Shown in pieces: positions 1 to 7,925 of a stretch of 25,626 nucleotides of DNA. Position 1 is the first letter of the stretch; each line of letters opens with the position of its first letter. A model generated the notes under the pieces. The model did not search any database, was not told where the DNA came from, and saw only the letters and a program-made list of their open reading frames with translations. The stretch lies in the NCBI GenBank assembly GCA_038240295.1, contig JBBSDW010000025.1, forward strand, positions 1 to 25,626. Reading direction: 5' to 3'. A program made the translations under genes and the position numbers. The DNA comes from JABDDM01 sp038240295. Its GTDB lineage: Bacteria; Bacteroidota; Ignavibacteria; Palsa-1295.

Positions 1-231
1 AACCAAGCTCGCGCTCTTCGCTCGACTTGGACAACTCTAAAAAAAACTCTCAAAGAACAATCTGAAAGCAGATCACAACAGGAAGAAAGAACGACATACA
101 GCGCGCAGCACTCTAAAAAAAACTCTCAAAGAACAATCTGAAAGCAGATCACAACCGTGTAATTCACCTTCACCTTCGAGCCATTACTCTAAAAAAAACT
201 CTCAAAGAACAATCTGAAAGCAGATCATAGT
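1..231 (-). CRISPR. End of a CRISPR array, type II-C-like repeat (three full repeats, three spacers)
   Basis: A 46-bp repeat occurs at 34-79, 110-155 and 186-231 at an exact 76-bp period, with unrelated 30-bp spacers at 4-33, 80-109 and 156-185. Bases 1-3 (AAC) match the end of a further repeat, so the array continues off the left edge. The first two repeats are identical. The third differs only in its last four bases (TAGT instead of CAAC), as expected of a terminal repeat. Read on the minus strand the repeat begins GTTGTGATCTGCTTTCAG, which resembles the 46-47 bp repeats (GTTGTGA.TTGCTTTCA...) of type II-C Cas9 systems in Bacteroidota; that comparison is from memory. The minus-strand crRNA direction is inferred from it. 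No cas gene or anti-repeat (tracrRNA) is visible in the window. Confidence 0.93.
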
Positions 232-408
232 CGCTGCGCAACCTGTGACAGTATCAACCCTGGCATTGAGAAAAAGTTAAACGTGGCTTCTCGTCGATTC
301 TGAACTTCCGACTGTATTTCCCGAACCCATCCGCCCTCTTTTGGGTTACAAGCCCGCTATGAACCGGGATTTTGATGAATCCGGGGCAATAACGCATTAT
401 ACGAGAAG

Positions 409-612
409 ATGGCAAAGCAACAAAGTTTCGGTGATAAGGTAAAGAAGCAGTCGGTTGAGCGCGTGGAATTTGTGCCACAGTTGGGCAAAAAGGCCAAGCT
501 TACACCGGTTCGCTTTATCAATTTGACCAAAAGCGGTTCGACCTACCGTTTTGAAGACCGCATCGCTCGCCTTGCCGAGCCAGAAGGCGGCGGAGATTCG
601 ATCGTTATCTAA
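409..612 (+). CDS. Small basic protein of unknown function (67 aa), first gene of the ribosomal/LPS run
   Basis: I do not recognise this protein. It has an ATG start, is rich in Lys/Arg through its first two thirds, has a central segment TKSGSTYRFEDRIARLAE and ends in a glycine-rich tail. There is no signal peptide or membrane segment. It lies 20 bp upstream of the BtuF-like gene and about 1 kb upstream of S18 and L28. Its size, charge and the 'SG.TYRFED' segment recall the short DUF4295-type proteins encoded beside L28/L33 in Bacteroidota, but I cannot show homology, so a ribosome-linked role is only a guess. A weak promoter-like pair (TTGATG at 372-377, ATTATA at 396-401, 18 bp apart) would start transcription almost at the ATG, giving a leaderless message. 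Confidence 0.6.
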   Translation: MAKQQSFGDKVKKQSVERVEFVPQLGKKAKLTPVRFINLTKSGSTYRFEDRIARLAEPEGGGDSIVI

Positions 613-632
613 GGCAAACACCTTCTGGCGCC

Positions 633-1616
633 ATGGCTCAGCGCCCCGAGCGCCCGAGGATCGTTTCCCTGCTTCCGAGTGCGACGGAGATCCTTTTTGC
701 ACTTGGATTGGATGAGCAAATCGCCGGTGTGACGCATGAATGCGACTATCCGGCAGCAGCGCTCGCGAAGCCCAGGATCACAACAAGTAAGGCAAACGAA
801 AGCCTCACTTCGCGCGAGATCGATGCATTAGTTCGTTTACAACTGGATACCACCGGCTCGATCTATGAGCTGGATATGGCAAAGCTCGAACGGCTAAAGC
901 CCGATCTTATTCTGACACAGCAACTCTGCACGGTTTGCGCCGTCAGTTTTGATTTTGTGCGGGATGAAGCCGCAAAGCTTAGTACGATGCCAGAGGTTGT
1001 GAATCTGGAGCCAAAAACGGTGGGCGATGTTCTTGATTCGATTCGCCTCGTTGGCAAATTGAGCGGAGTGCCTGAAGTTGCCGAACGAGTAGCTGGGGAG
1101 CTTCAATCGAGGATCGACGCTATTGAACGCTCCGTCCTGGGACTTAAGCAACCGCGGGTGATAGTTCTTGAATGGGTCGATCCGCTGTTCGCTTCTGGGC
1201 ATTGGATCCCCGAATTAGTCGAACGCGCTGGCGGCATTAACGCCCTTGCGTTCAAACATGCACCTTCACGAGAGGTGACATGGGATAAAGTTTTGGCATC
1301 GCAGCCCGATGTCGTAGTGATCGCTGAGTGCGGCTTCTCTGTAGAGCGCCAGCGTCAAGATGCAGATTTTTTATTGAGCCGAATGGATCTCGAATGGGTC
1401 GGTCTTCACAGACCGGAACAAGGGTCCACAGACCCGAAAGGGTTTGCAGGGTCGGAAACACCTGAAGTGTGGGTGTGTGACGGGTCGATGTACTTCTCCC
1501 GTCCCGGGCCTAGGCTGGTGGAGACGCTGGAACTGTTAGCCGGCATTCTTCATCCGGAGCTTCGTGCGCATTGGCATGCGAAGTTCTCGAACAAAGACAT
1601 AGTACAACTGAGATAA
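633..1616 (+). CDS. Cytoplasmic cobalamin-binding protein, BtuF-like periplasmic-binding fold
   Basis: This 327-aa protein has the fold of cobalamin/siderophore substrate-binding proteins (COG0614 type). It opens with RIVSLLPSATEILFALGL, has the family segment DLILTQQLCTVCAVS, and ends with VCDGSMYFSRPGPRLVETLELLAGILHPE. It lacks a signal peptide and a lipobox, and no BtuC/BtuD transporter genes adjoin it. It therefore resembles the cytoplasmic 'cobalamin-binding protein' branch rather than a true vitamin B12 transporter partner. Between the usual 'W..' and 'VWVCDGS' parts there is an extra Gly/Ser/Pro-rich loop (about residues 258-274), encoded by DNA with two small hairpins. The stop codon directly abuts the S18 start, so the two genes are probably cotranscribed. 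Binding of a corrinoid is inferred from the family. Confidence 0.85.
   Translation: MAQRPERPRIVSLLPSATEILFALGLDEQIAGVTHECDYPAAALAKPRITTSKANESLTSREIDALVRLQLDTTGSIYELDMAKLERLKPDLILTQQLCTVCAVSFDFVRDEAAKLSTMPEVVNLEPKTVGDVLDSIRLVGKLSGVPEVAERVAGELQSRIDAIERSVLGLKQPRVIVLEWVDPLFASGHWIPELVERAGGINALAFKHAPSREVTWDKVLASQPDVVVIAECGFSVERQRQDADFLLSRMDLEWVGLHRPEQGSTDPKGFAGSETPEVWVCDGSMYFSRPGPRLVETLELLAGILHPELRAHWHAKFSNKDIVQLR
1400..1435. repeat. Two tandem small hairpins inside the BtuF-like gene
   Basis: CGGTCT-TCAC-AGACCG (1400-1415) is a 6-bp perfect stem. It is followed by GGGTC-CACA-GACCC (1422-1435), a 5-bp perfect stem of nearly the same sequence. A further GGGT...GGGTC stretch follows to about 1454. 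They lie exactly where the protein carries extra residues compared with its family as I remember it. They may be a small palindromic element that entered the gene in frame, or chance. Confidence 0.5.
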
Positions 1617-1946
1617 ATGGCACAACAGCAGCAGCGTTTTCAGGGTCCTGGACAAGGCGGACGTCCAGGACAGGGCGGCAGAGATGGGCGTGGCGGAAAT
1701 CCGAACCAGCGCAACAATCGCCGCGACCCAACGAAGAAGAAAGTCGATCCGCTCAAACTTCGTGGCATCACTTATTTCGATTATCGCGATGTCCGTATCC
1801 TCGAGCGTTTTTTGAACGATCGCGGTAAGATCCTTCCGAACCGCATCACCGCAGTTACGGCAAAGGCACAGCGCCGCCTCGAGGAATCGATCAAGCACGC
1901 ACGCCATCTGGCTTTGCTTCCGTTCGTTGCGGAAGGCTTGAAGTAA
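1617..1946 (+). CDS. rpsR: 30S ribosomal protein S18 (bS18) with a long Gly/Gln-rich N-terminal extension
   Basis: The C-terminal about 65 residues are typical S18: ITYFDYRDVRILERFLNDRGKILPNRI and AKAQRRLEESIKHARHLALLPFV, which pack with S6 and 16S rRNA in the 30S platform. At 109 aa it is longer than the usual 70-90, because residues 1 to about 38 form a tail rich in Gln, Gly, Arg and Asn with RGG-like steps. The ATG directly follows the stop of the BtuF-like gene with no spacer, which suggests translational coupling. L28 follows 30 bp later. No S6 (rpsF), SSB or L9 gene, the usual S18 neighbours, is in view. Confidence 0.97.
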   Translation: MAQQQQRFQGPGQGGRPGQGGRDGRGGNPNQRNNRRDPTKKKVDPLKLRGITYFDYRDVRILERFLNDRGKILPNRITAVTAKAQRRLEESIKHARHLALLPFVAEGLK

Positions 1947-1976
1947 TACTAACTAATTTTCAAAGGAAAGACCATC

Positions 1977-2198
1977 ATGGGACGTCGTTGTGAACTTTCA
2001 GGCGTTGGGCCGATGTCGGGGAATCATGTTTCCCACGCAGTCAATCGCTCCAAGCGCAGATTTCTTCCGAACTTACAGACCAAGCGCATTTGGGATCCGA
2101 ACAAGAATCAGTTCGTGACCATCAAAGCAACCGCACGCGCTTTCCGCACCCTCGATAAGAAGGGTTTCGGAGCATTTAAGAAGACGACCAGCCTTTAA
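1977..2198 (+). CDS. rpmB: 50S ribosomal protein L28 (bL28)
   Basis: This 73-aa protein has the L28 signature MGRRCELSGVGPMSGNHVSH followed by NRSKRRFLPNLQTKRIW and ends with a basic helix. It is a component of the large subunit. Only one cysteine (Cys5) is present, so it is a zinc-free form. A purine-rich AAAGGAAAG at 1961-1969, just upstream of the ATG, is one of the few Shine-Dalgarno-like sequences in this window. It lies between S18 and a glycosyltransferase on the same strand. Confidence 0.97.
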   Translation: MGRRCELSGVGPMSGNHVSHAVNRSKRRFLPNLQTKRIWDPNKNQFVTIKATARAFRTLDKKGFGAFKKTTSL

Positions 2199-2237
2199 GC
2201 AGCGCTGACGTTTTCTCTCGTATGAGCCGCTCCAAGT

Positions 2238-3437
2238 TTGATCTCGAACCGAAATCGGTTTGAAGGAAGCTTTGAGCGGCTTGTTCGTCTCACGGATACA
2301 CCCTGCTCTTTGAAGAAAGAATCGAAGCTTCGAGCATTCGCAAAAATTGCTGAGCTCGCCATCAGGCGCGCTTATCTTTTGCGGTTGCAGTTAGTGAGAA
2401 AACTGAAGAACGACACTCGCGTCGAAGCCGAGCGTAAAGCTCGAACAATTCTTCCAACGCTCCTCGCCGGCAAACCGACGATCCTCTTTCTTCGTCAGGA
2501 TCGGCTGGGCGATGCGATCGTCACCACTCCCCTGCTCGTCGCATTAGCCGATGCCTATCCGAACGCGCAGATCATCATGCTGCTCGGTGCGAACAACGAA
2601 GGCATCGCGCCGCTGTTACCGATCAAATGCGAGACGGTAGTCTATCGCAAAGATCCGCGACATGACCGCGCGATGCTCAAGATCCTCAATCAGCGCGGCA
2701 TTGATATTCTGATCGATCTGACCGACAATGCATCTGTCACTTCTTCGATGCTCATTCGAAGTATCAAACCGAAGGTCGCGATCGGTATCGAAAAAGAGAA
2801 TGGCGTCGTCTATGATATTCTCGTACCCCGTCTCGATCGTCAGCACACGCACATCGCGCGCCGGATCGCGGAATTGCTCAAGCCACTCGCGATCGAACCC
2901 GATAGCATCAAGCTTCAACCGAAGCTCAAGATCGAAATCGAAGAGAGGGTTGCAGGCAGAATCGGCATCAACGTATCGGCAGGCTCAAGCGGCAGGTACG
3001 CGTCGGCAAAGGTTTATGCCGAAATCGCAGCGGAAATCGCAGGTGAAACCGGCGTCACCGAAGTACGTATCCTCTCGCAGTCGCAGGATGGCGATTATGC
3101 GAAAGAAATTGTGACGTTGTCGAAAAACGAATCGGTGATGACGCAGCCCGGCGCAATGAGCTTCGCCGAGTTTGGCTCGTATCTGAGTACGTGTGAAACG
3201 ATCATTACACCGGATACTTCGATCGTCCATCTTGGCGCAGCCGCGAGCGTCCCGATGGTCGTTATCTATGCGCCGATCCCCGAGGGGCTTCACTACTGGA
3301 CCCCGACCGGTGTCCCCTATGAGATGATGGTGCAACGCCCAACGCTTGCAGAACTCGATGCAGCGCCAGTGGTGTCGCTCTTTCGCTCGCTTCGCAACCG
3401 GATTCGCGTCGAAGCGCTCGCACACCAGGCAAAGTAA
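2238..3437 (+). CDS. Glycosyltransferase family 9 (heptosyltransferase-like), first of three
   Basis: This 399-aa protein shows the GT9 layout of two Rossmann domains: an N-terminal acceptor domain with FLRQDRLGDAIVTTPLLVAL (about residues 83-103) and a C-terminal nucleotide-sugar domain with TPDTSIVHLGAAASVPMVVIY (from about 324). GT9 enzymes such as WaaC/WaaF add heptose to the lipid A-proximal core at the cytoplasmic face of the inner membrane; the sugar used here cannot be read from sequence. The start is uncertain. The longest frame begins with TTG at 2238, no in-frame ATG occurs before the catalytic domain, and GTG at 2394 is the main alternative. The stop shares one base with the ATG of the next gene (TAATG), so it is coupled to the MsbA-like exporter. 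Confidence 0.88.
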   Translation: MISNRNRFEGSFERLVRLTDTPCSLKKESKLRAFAKIAELAIRRAYLLRLQLVRKLKNDTRVEAERKARTILPTLLAGKPTILFLRQDRLGDAIVTTPLLVALADAYPNAQIIMLLGANNEGIAPLLPIKCETVVYRKDPRHDRAMLKILNQRGIDILIDLTDNASVTSSMLIRSIKPKVAIGIEKENGVVYDILVPRLDRQHTHIARRIAELLKPLAIEPDSIKLQPKLKIEIEERVAGRIGINVSAGSSGRYASAKVYAEIAAEIAGETGVTEVRILSQSQDGDYAKEIVTLSKNESVMTQPGAMSFAEFGSYLSTCETIITPDTSIVHLGAAASVPMVVIYAPIPEGLHYWTPTGVPYEMMVQRPTLAELDAAPVVSLFRSLRNRIRVEALAHQAK

Positions 3438-5302
3438 TGCTGCTGAAGCTTTACAGGCGGCTCCTTCCTTTCATCAAGCCTTATCGCGGTCGACTGATCA
3501 TCGCGAGCATTCTTAATATCATCAGTTCTGTACTCGGCGTGCTGGTGATGATCGCGATCATCCCGATGGTACAAACCGTGCTAACGCCCGTTGCGCCTGG
3601 CGGAGCTTCAACATCGCTCATCCCGAACATCCCACAGAACAGCCTGATCGATAAGCAATCGATCATCGAGACATTCCGAAGCTTCTTCATCGTTGGCACG
3701 CGAGCCGATAGCCTCGTCCGCATCTGCGTCTTTATTTTTGTCGTCTTCGCGCTTAAGAATATCTTCGGCTACTTCAGCGGCTACGTCATGACCGTCATCG
3801 AAGGCGGCATGGTGAAAGATCTGCGCGACAGAGTTTTCGGAAAGCTCTCAACGCTCTCGATCGACTTCTTCCATCAGCGCAAACAGGGACAGCTTCTTTC
3901 GCGCATTACGAATGATGTCAATACGGTCAACGGGACGCTGCTCTCGGGCATCATGACGATCGTCGGTCAGCCGATACAGTTGGGGCTCTATCTCTTTGTG
4001 CTGTTCAAGATCGATACGAAGCTTTCGCTCATCTCGTTTGCGATCGCCATTGGCAGTATGCTTGTCATCAACTTTTTTGGCAAGACGATCAAACGAATCT
4101 CGCACCGAATTCAGAAGAATCAAGGCGACGTCCTTGCGATCGCGCAGGAAACGATCGGCGGTATCAAAGTCGTCAAGTCGTTCGGGATGGAGAAATATGA
4201 GGTAGGCCGGTTCGAAGAAGAAACGCGGCTTGGCTATCAGGCGGTACGAAAGCTCGCACGCATCCGAAATTTTATCGGACCGACGAACGAGACAATGGCG
4301 GTCGCAGGCTTTGTCGGCATTTTGTTCTTTGGCGGCCATGAAGTATTCGCTGGGACGATGGATGGCGGGATGCTCTTCTTATTTTTGATCGCGCTGATCC
4401 AGTTGATGCAACCCGTCAGAACGCTCAGCGAACTCAATGGAAGGCTCCACGAAGGATCGGCTGCGGCTGAGAATCTCTTTACGATTTTGGATGCGAATCC
4501 AACGGTGATAGATGGAAGCGTCGTCGCGCCGGATGCCATTGCAACGCCGATCAAGTTCAAGTCCATTGAATTCAAATATTCCTCTGCGACGGAACCCGCG
4601 ATCAACGGCATCGATCTCGAGATCCGGCCGAACGAAGTGCTTGCACTTGTGGGACCGAGTGGCGGCGGAAAGACCACGCTCGTCGATCTGCTCGTTCGAT
4701 TCTATGATCCAACTGTCGGGCGCATTGTTCTTGAAGGGCGCGATCTTCGCGACTACGATCTCAATAGTTTGCGCAAGCTCTTTGGGATCGTGACGCAGGA
4801 TACCGTTCTCTTCCACGATACGATCGCCAACAATATCGCTTACGGTAATCGAAGCGCGTCACAAGTAATGATCGAAGAAGCAGCGAGCGCTGCCAATGCG
4901 CATGAATTTATCAAGATGCTCCCCGAAGGTTATCAGACGGTTGCGGGCGATCGTGGTGTGCGCATGAGCGGCGGCCAGCGTCAGCGAATCGCGATCGCAC
5001 GTGCACTGCTTAAGAATCCGCCGATCCTCATCTTCGACGAAGCAACATCCGCGCTCGACACAGAGAATGAAATGCTCGTGCAAGAAGCGATCGAACGATT
5101 GCTCAAGCAGCGAACTGCGGTCGTGATCGCACATCGGCTATCGACCATCCAGCAGGCAGACCGCATCGCCGTCGTGAGCGCTGGTAAGATCGTCGAACTT
5201 GGATCGCACGATGAGTTGATGACACATAAGGATGGGCTCTATCAGCGTCTCTATTCGATCCAGACACGTGCGGCGAGCGAAGGACTCGTGGCAACCTCTT
5301 AA
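3437..5302 (+). CDS. MsbA-type ABC exporter, fused membrane and ATPase domains
   Basis: This 621-aa half-transporter has about six membrane helices in residues 1-330, then an ABC ATPase domain. Visible motifs are Walker A GPSGGGKTTL (about 405-414), signature MSGGQRQRIAIARALL (about 509), Walker B ILIFDEATSALD (about 530) and the H-loop AHRLSTI. Order and length match MsbA and related lipid flippases, which act as homodimers and move lipid A-core or other lipids across the inner membrane. It sits between GT9 genes, which supports an LPS or glycolipid substrate, but a multidrug or other lipid exporter of the same family cannot be excluded. It overlaps the preceding GT9 stop by one base. Confidence 0.92.
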   Translation: MLLKLYRRLLPFIKPYRGRLIIASILNIISSVLGVLVMIAIIPMVQTVLTPVAPGGASTSLIPNIPQNSLIDKQSIIETFRSFFIVGTRADSLVRICVFIFVVFALKNIFGYFSGYVMTVIEGGMVKDLRDRVFGKLSTLSIDFFHQRKQGQLLSRITNDVNTVNGTLLSGIMTIVGQPIQLGLYLFVLFKIDTKLSLISFAIAIGSMLVINFFGKTIKRISHRIQKNQGDVLAIAQETIGGIKVVKSFGMEKYEVGRFEEETRLGYQAVRKLARIRNFIGPTNETMAVAGFVGILFFGGHEVFAGTMDGGMLFLFLIALIQLMQPVRTLSELNGRLHEGSAAAENLFTILDANPTVIDGSVVAPDAIATPIKFKSIEFKYSSATEPAINGIDLEIRPNEVLALVGPSGGGKTTLVDLLVRFYDPTVGRIVLEGRDLRDYDLNSLRKLFGIVTQDTVLFHDTIANNIAYGNRSASQVMIEEAASAANAHEFIKMLPEGYQTVAGDRGVRMSGGQRQRIAIARALLKNPPILIFDEATSALDTENEMLVQEAIERLLKQRTAVVIAHRLSTIQQADRIAVVSAGKIVELGSHDELMTHKDGLYQRLYSIQTRAASEGLVATS

Positions 5303-5313
5303 CGCCCCGGACG

Positions 5314-6765
5314 ATGGCTGACGCCCGAGCAATACCTCCCGACGACGGCGATCAGAGCCTCGACCAGGATGCGATCAATGATGGTGATCGTGTACTGGAC
5401 GACACAGCGCGAAATGAGGTCGACGCTTACACAAAGCGGGTTCGGAAGCACACGACGACCATCCGCAAAAAAGATAAACTTGCCACGCGCTTAAACGCAC
5501 AATTCGAAGCAGCGAATCGGAAGATGTGGTACGCACTCTTTCGGCGATGGTTCAAGAATCCGACAACGTACGAACGGATCCCGATCCGGTCTCTTCGCAG
5601 CGTGTTTATCATTCCAAAAGGTGAGGCGATCGGCGACCTGATCGCCGCTCTGCCCTTGTGCCGTGCGATCAAGCGGCGGAATCCCGATTGCAAAGTCGGT
5701 GTGCTCGTGACGAATCGCAACAAAGCGTTATTGCGCTGCGACGACTGTGTCGATGAGCAGTATCACTTCGGTGGCAGACTCGACATCACGCACTATAGAG
5801 AAATTGCTCGCGCTCGCAAAGCGAGATATCAGGTCGTTGTTTCGATGCGCTTCGAGCGAATGACGGAGTTCGGGTTGCTTGCGAATATTATTAACCCCGA
5901 TGCGATCAAGCTAACGATCTCGCATGCACGCAAAGAGTTATACCAGATCCTCTTCAATCTGCTTGGACCATTCGAGCGGCATTCGATGCATCTTTCACAA
6001 CTCGGATTGTTGTTGCTCGCTCGAGCGATCATTTTCGATGAGCCGCTCAGGCAGTGGGAATCGCGACCAACGCTTATCGTCTGCGAAGAGACCCGAACAA
6101 AAGTAAACGTGCAGATCGATCGACTACTTGCGGAGAACGGGGCGAAGTGGTACATCTATTGTAACACGCAGGCGCGCGCTGCGATCATGGAATGGGGCAC
6201 ACCGAACACAGCGGAGTTCAGCCGCCGATTTTCAGAGCGCTATCCCGAGGCGATGATTTTCTTCACCGCATCTCCCGTAAGGCAGGACGAGGTGAAGCAT
6301 GAGATCGATGCAGAGGTATTCAAGTCATCCAAATTCTTTGAGACGTCGTACGATCTGCTCGAACTTGCGGCGCTTGCCGAGCGAGCACGAATCGTAATCA
6401 CCCCCGATACTTCTGTGATCCATTTTGGCGTTGCTGCCGAAAGACCGACACTGACGCTCTGGGCCGACAAGGAACATCTGCCGATGGAATGGATCCCGCT
6501 GAACGTACCGTCGAGACATCTCGCACCTGATGTTGTTGGTGATCCTGTCTCTACAATCAGCGTCGACGAAGTTTGGCAGGCTGCCTGCGAATTGATCGAT
6601 GGGACGTGGCTGGATTCACAAACTTCGTTAGATCGCTCGGCGCCTTTGCTTCCGCACTATCAACGCTCGAACAAAGATCGAGACCTCGAAACGCTGATGC
6701 TCGATGTCCTCGAGGTATCGCCTGAAGGATTGCACGCACTTCCTACTGCCGCTCGCTTGCAATGA
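5314..6765 (+). CDS. Glycosyltransferase family 9, long form with charged N-terminal extension
   Basis: This 483-aa GT9 enzyme has the acceptor-domain motif IPKGEAIGDLIAALPLCRAI (about residues 99-118) and the nucleotide-sugar motif TPDTSVIHFGVAAERP (from about 362). The first about 45 residues are acidic, the next about 50 strongly basic with WYALFRRWFK, perhaps a membrane-surface anchor. The C-terminal about 60 residues extend beyond the normal fold. The usual 'R.D.LGD' start is replaced by 'KGEAIGD', so the catalytic Asp position differs from the other two copies and activity or acceptor may differ. It starts 11 bp after the exporter, and its stop overlaps the next start (ATGA). Confidence 0.85.
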   Translation: MADARAIPPDDGDQSLDQDAINDGDRVLDDTARNEVDAYTKRVRKHTTTIRKKDKLATRLNAQFEAANRKMWYALFRRWFKNPTTYERIPIRSLRSVFIIPKGEAIGDLIAALPLCRAIKRRNPDCKVGVLVTNRNKALLRCDDCVDEQYHFGGRLDITHYREIARARKARYQVVVSMRFERMTEFGLLANIINPDAIKLTISHARKELYQILFNLLGPFERHSMHLSQLGLLLLARAIIFDEPLRQWESRPTLIVCEETRTKVNVQIDRLLAENGAKWYIYCNTQARAAIMEWGTPNTAEFSRRFSERYPEAMIFFTASPVRQDEVKHEIDAEVFKSSKFFETSYDLLELAALAERARIVITPDTSVIHFGVAAERPTLTLWADKEHLPMEWIPLNVPSRHLAPDVVGDPVSTISVDEVWQAACELIDGTWLDSQTSLDRSAPLLPHYQRSNKDRDLETLMLDVLEVSPEGLHALPTAARLQ

Positions 6766-7925
6766 GAGATCTCCATAGACTACTCAATAGAGAGCCGTGG
6801 TACAAGCCATGGATACGGCGCATCGAGCATGCTACGAAGCGAGCGAGCTTTGACGTGATCGGAAGTTGGCTGTCGCCGAAGGAAGTGAGTGCGCCCCTTT
6901 CGCTTGACGACATCAAGAGCATTCTCATTCTGCGATACGATGCGCTCGGAGATATGGTCTTAACGACGCCGATCATACGGATCCTAAAATCGCGAAAGCC
7001 CTCGTTGATACTCGGCGTCGCAGGAAGCAGAAAGAATCTCGATCTTATTCATGACGATCCCGATGTCGATCATCGATACACGTTCATTCAAAAATCGAAT
7101 GAAGGCATGTGGTCTGAGATCAAGCGGGCGCGCGAAGTTCAGTGGGATGTGATCATCAATCTTGTCTACAATGATAAAACACGCGCAGCAATTATCTCTC
7201 GATTGATCGCGCCAAATGCAATACGGATCACGGCTGTGCGAGGACCGGTCGCACAATATCGGAAGCTGTATTCGATTGTTACCGCACGTCCGCCGCTTCG
7301 GCCGCCCGTGCCGATGCTCGAACAATTTTTGTCAACGCTTACCGAAGCGATCAATATTTCGATTACTCCAGACGAGAAGCTGCCTTCGCTCAAGCTTGCA
7401 ACCTCGATCGTCTCGGGTATTCACACGGAGATTGCGAACAAGCACAAGGAACGTTCGACGTCTCGATTGGTGGTGCTGAATACAAGTTCTTCGGAGATGT
7501 TTCGCGAGTGGGGTTATGAAAATGCGTGGGAGTTCTCGAAACAGTTGACAGCAAAGCTGCCGGAGGTCCTGGTGTTTTGGACTGGTGCGCCAGATAAGAA
7601 AGAAATTCTGCGTGAGTTTATTGCTTCGCGGCCGCTTGCGAGGGCCCACTATTTTGAAACTCCAACACCTACGCATCTTGCGGCGCTCATTGGCGAATCC
7701 GAGCTTGTTATTTCACCTGACACATCGGTCATTCATATCGCCTGCGCAGAGCGTAAACCTGTCGTCGGTCTTTTTATGGAAGCCAATGAATTTCTGCCTT
7801 ACGGCGTACCAAATATCGTATTGATGCCGGAGGCAGAGCAGCCGCTTAAAACGATCTCGGTGAAGAGCGTGCTTGATGCAGCAATGAAAATGCTTTCGTC
7901 GAGAGAAGTTAGAGCTTTACGGTGA
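6762..7925 (+). CDS. Glycosyltransferase family 9, third copy
   Basis: This 387-aa enzyme carries ILRYDALGDMVLTTPIIRIL (about residues 55-75) and SPDTSVIHIACAERKPVVGLF (from about 316), the two hallmarks of GT9. The ATG overlaps the stop of the preceding GT9 as ATGA, so the three glycosyltransferases and the exporter form one transcription unit. It probably extends the LPS inner core; donor and acceptor are unknown. Its last 17 bases overlap the tail of the oppositely oriented PorV/PorQ-like gene, with no room for a terminator between them. Confidence 0.9.
   Translation: MRDLHRLLNREPWYKPWIRRIEHATKRASFDVIGSWLSPKEVSAPLSLDDIKSILILRYDALGDMVLTTPIIRILKSRKPSLILGVAGSRKNLDLIHDDPDVDHRYTFIQKSNEGMWSEIKRAREVQWDVIINLVYNDKTRAAIISRLIAPNAIRITAVRGPVAQYRKLYSIVTARPPLRPPVPMLEQFLSTLTEAINISITPDEKLPSLKLATSIVSGIHTEIANKHKERSTSRLVVLNTSSSEMFREWGYENAWEFSKQLTAKLPEVLVFWTGAPDKKEILREFIASRPLARAHYFETPTPTHLAALIGESELVISPDTSVIHIACAERKPVVGLFMEANEFLPYGVPNIVLMPEAEQPLKTISVKSVLDAAMKMLSSREVRALR

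Noticed and set aside
330..400. tRNA-like or structured RNA on the minus strand (CTTGTAA loop between GGG and CCC)
   Set aside because: The stem is only three clean pairs and there is no D-arm or T-arm in register, so it is not a tRNA.
254..478. Minus-strand open frame of 74 codons next to the CRISPR array
   Set aside because: It overlaps the start of the plus-strand 67-aa gene, has no recognisable family and no start signal. A remnant is possible but not supported. Bases 232-408 otherwise show only a short hairpin and a weak promoter-like pair.
2222..2263. ATG at 2222 as start of the first GT9, joined by a frameshift
   Set aside because: That frame stops after 13 codons and no slippery run or conserved peptide supports a shift. 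The TTG at 2238 or GTG at 2394 is simpler.
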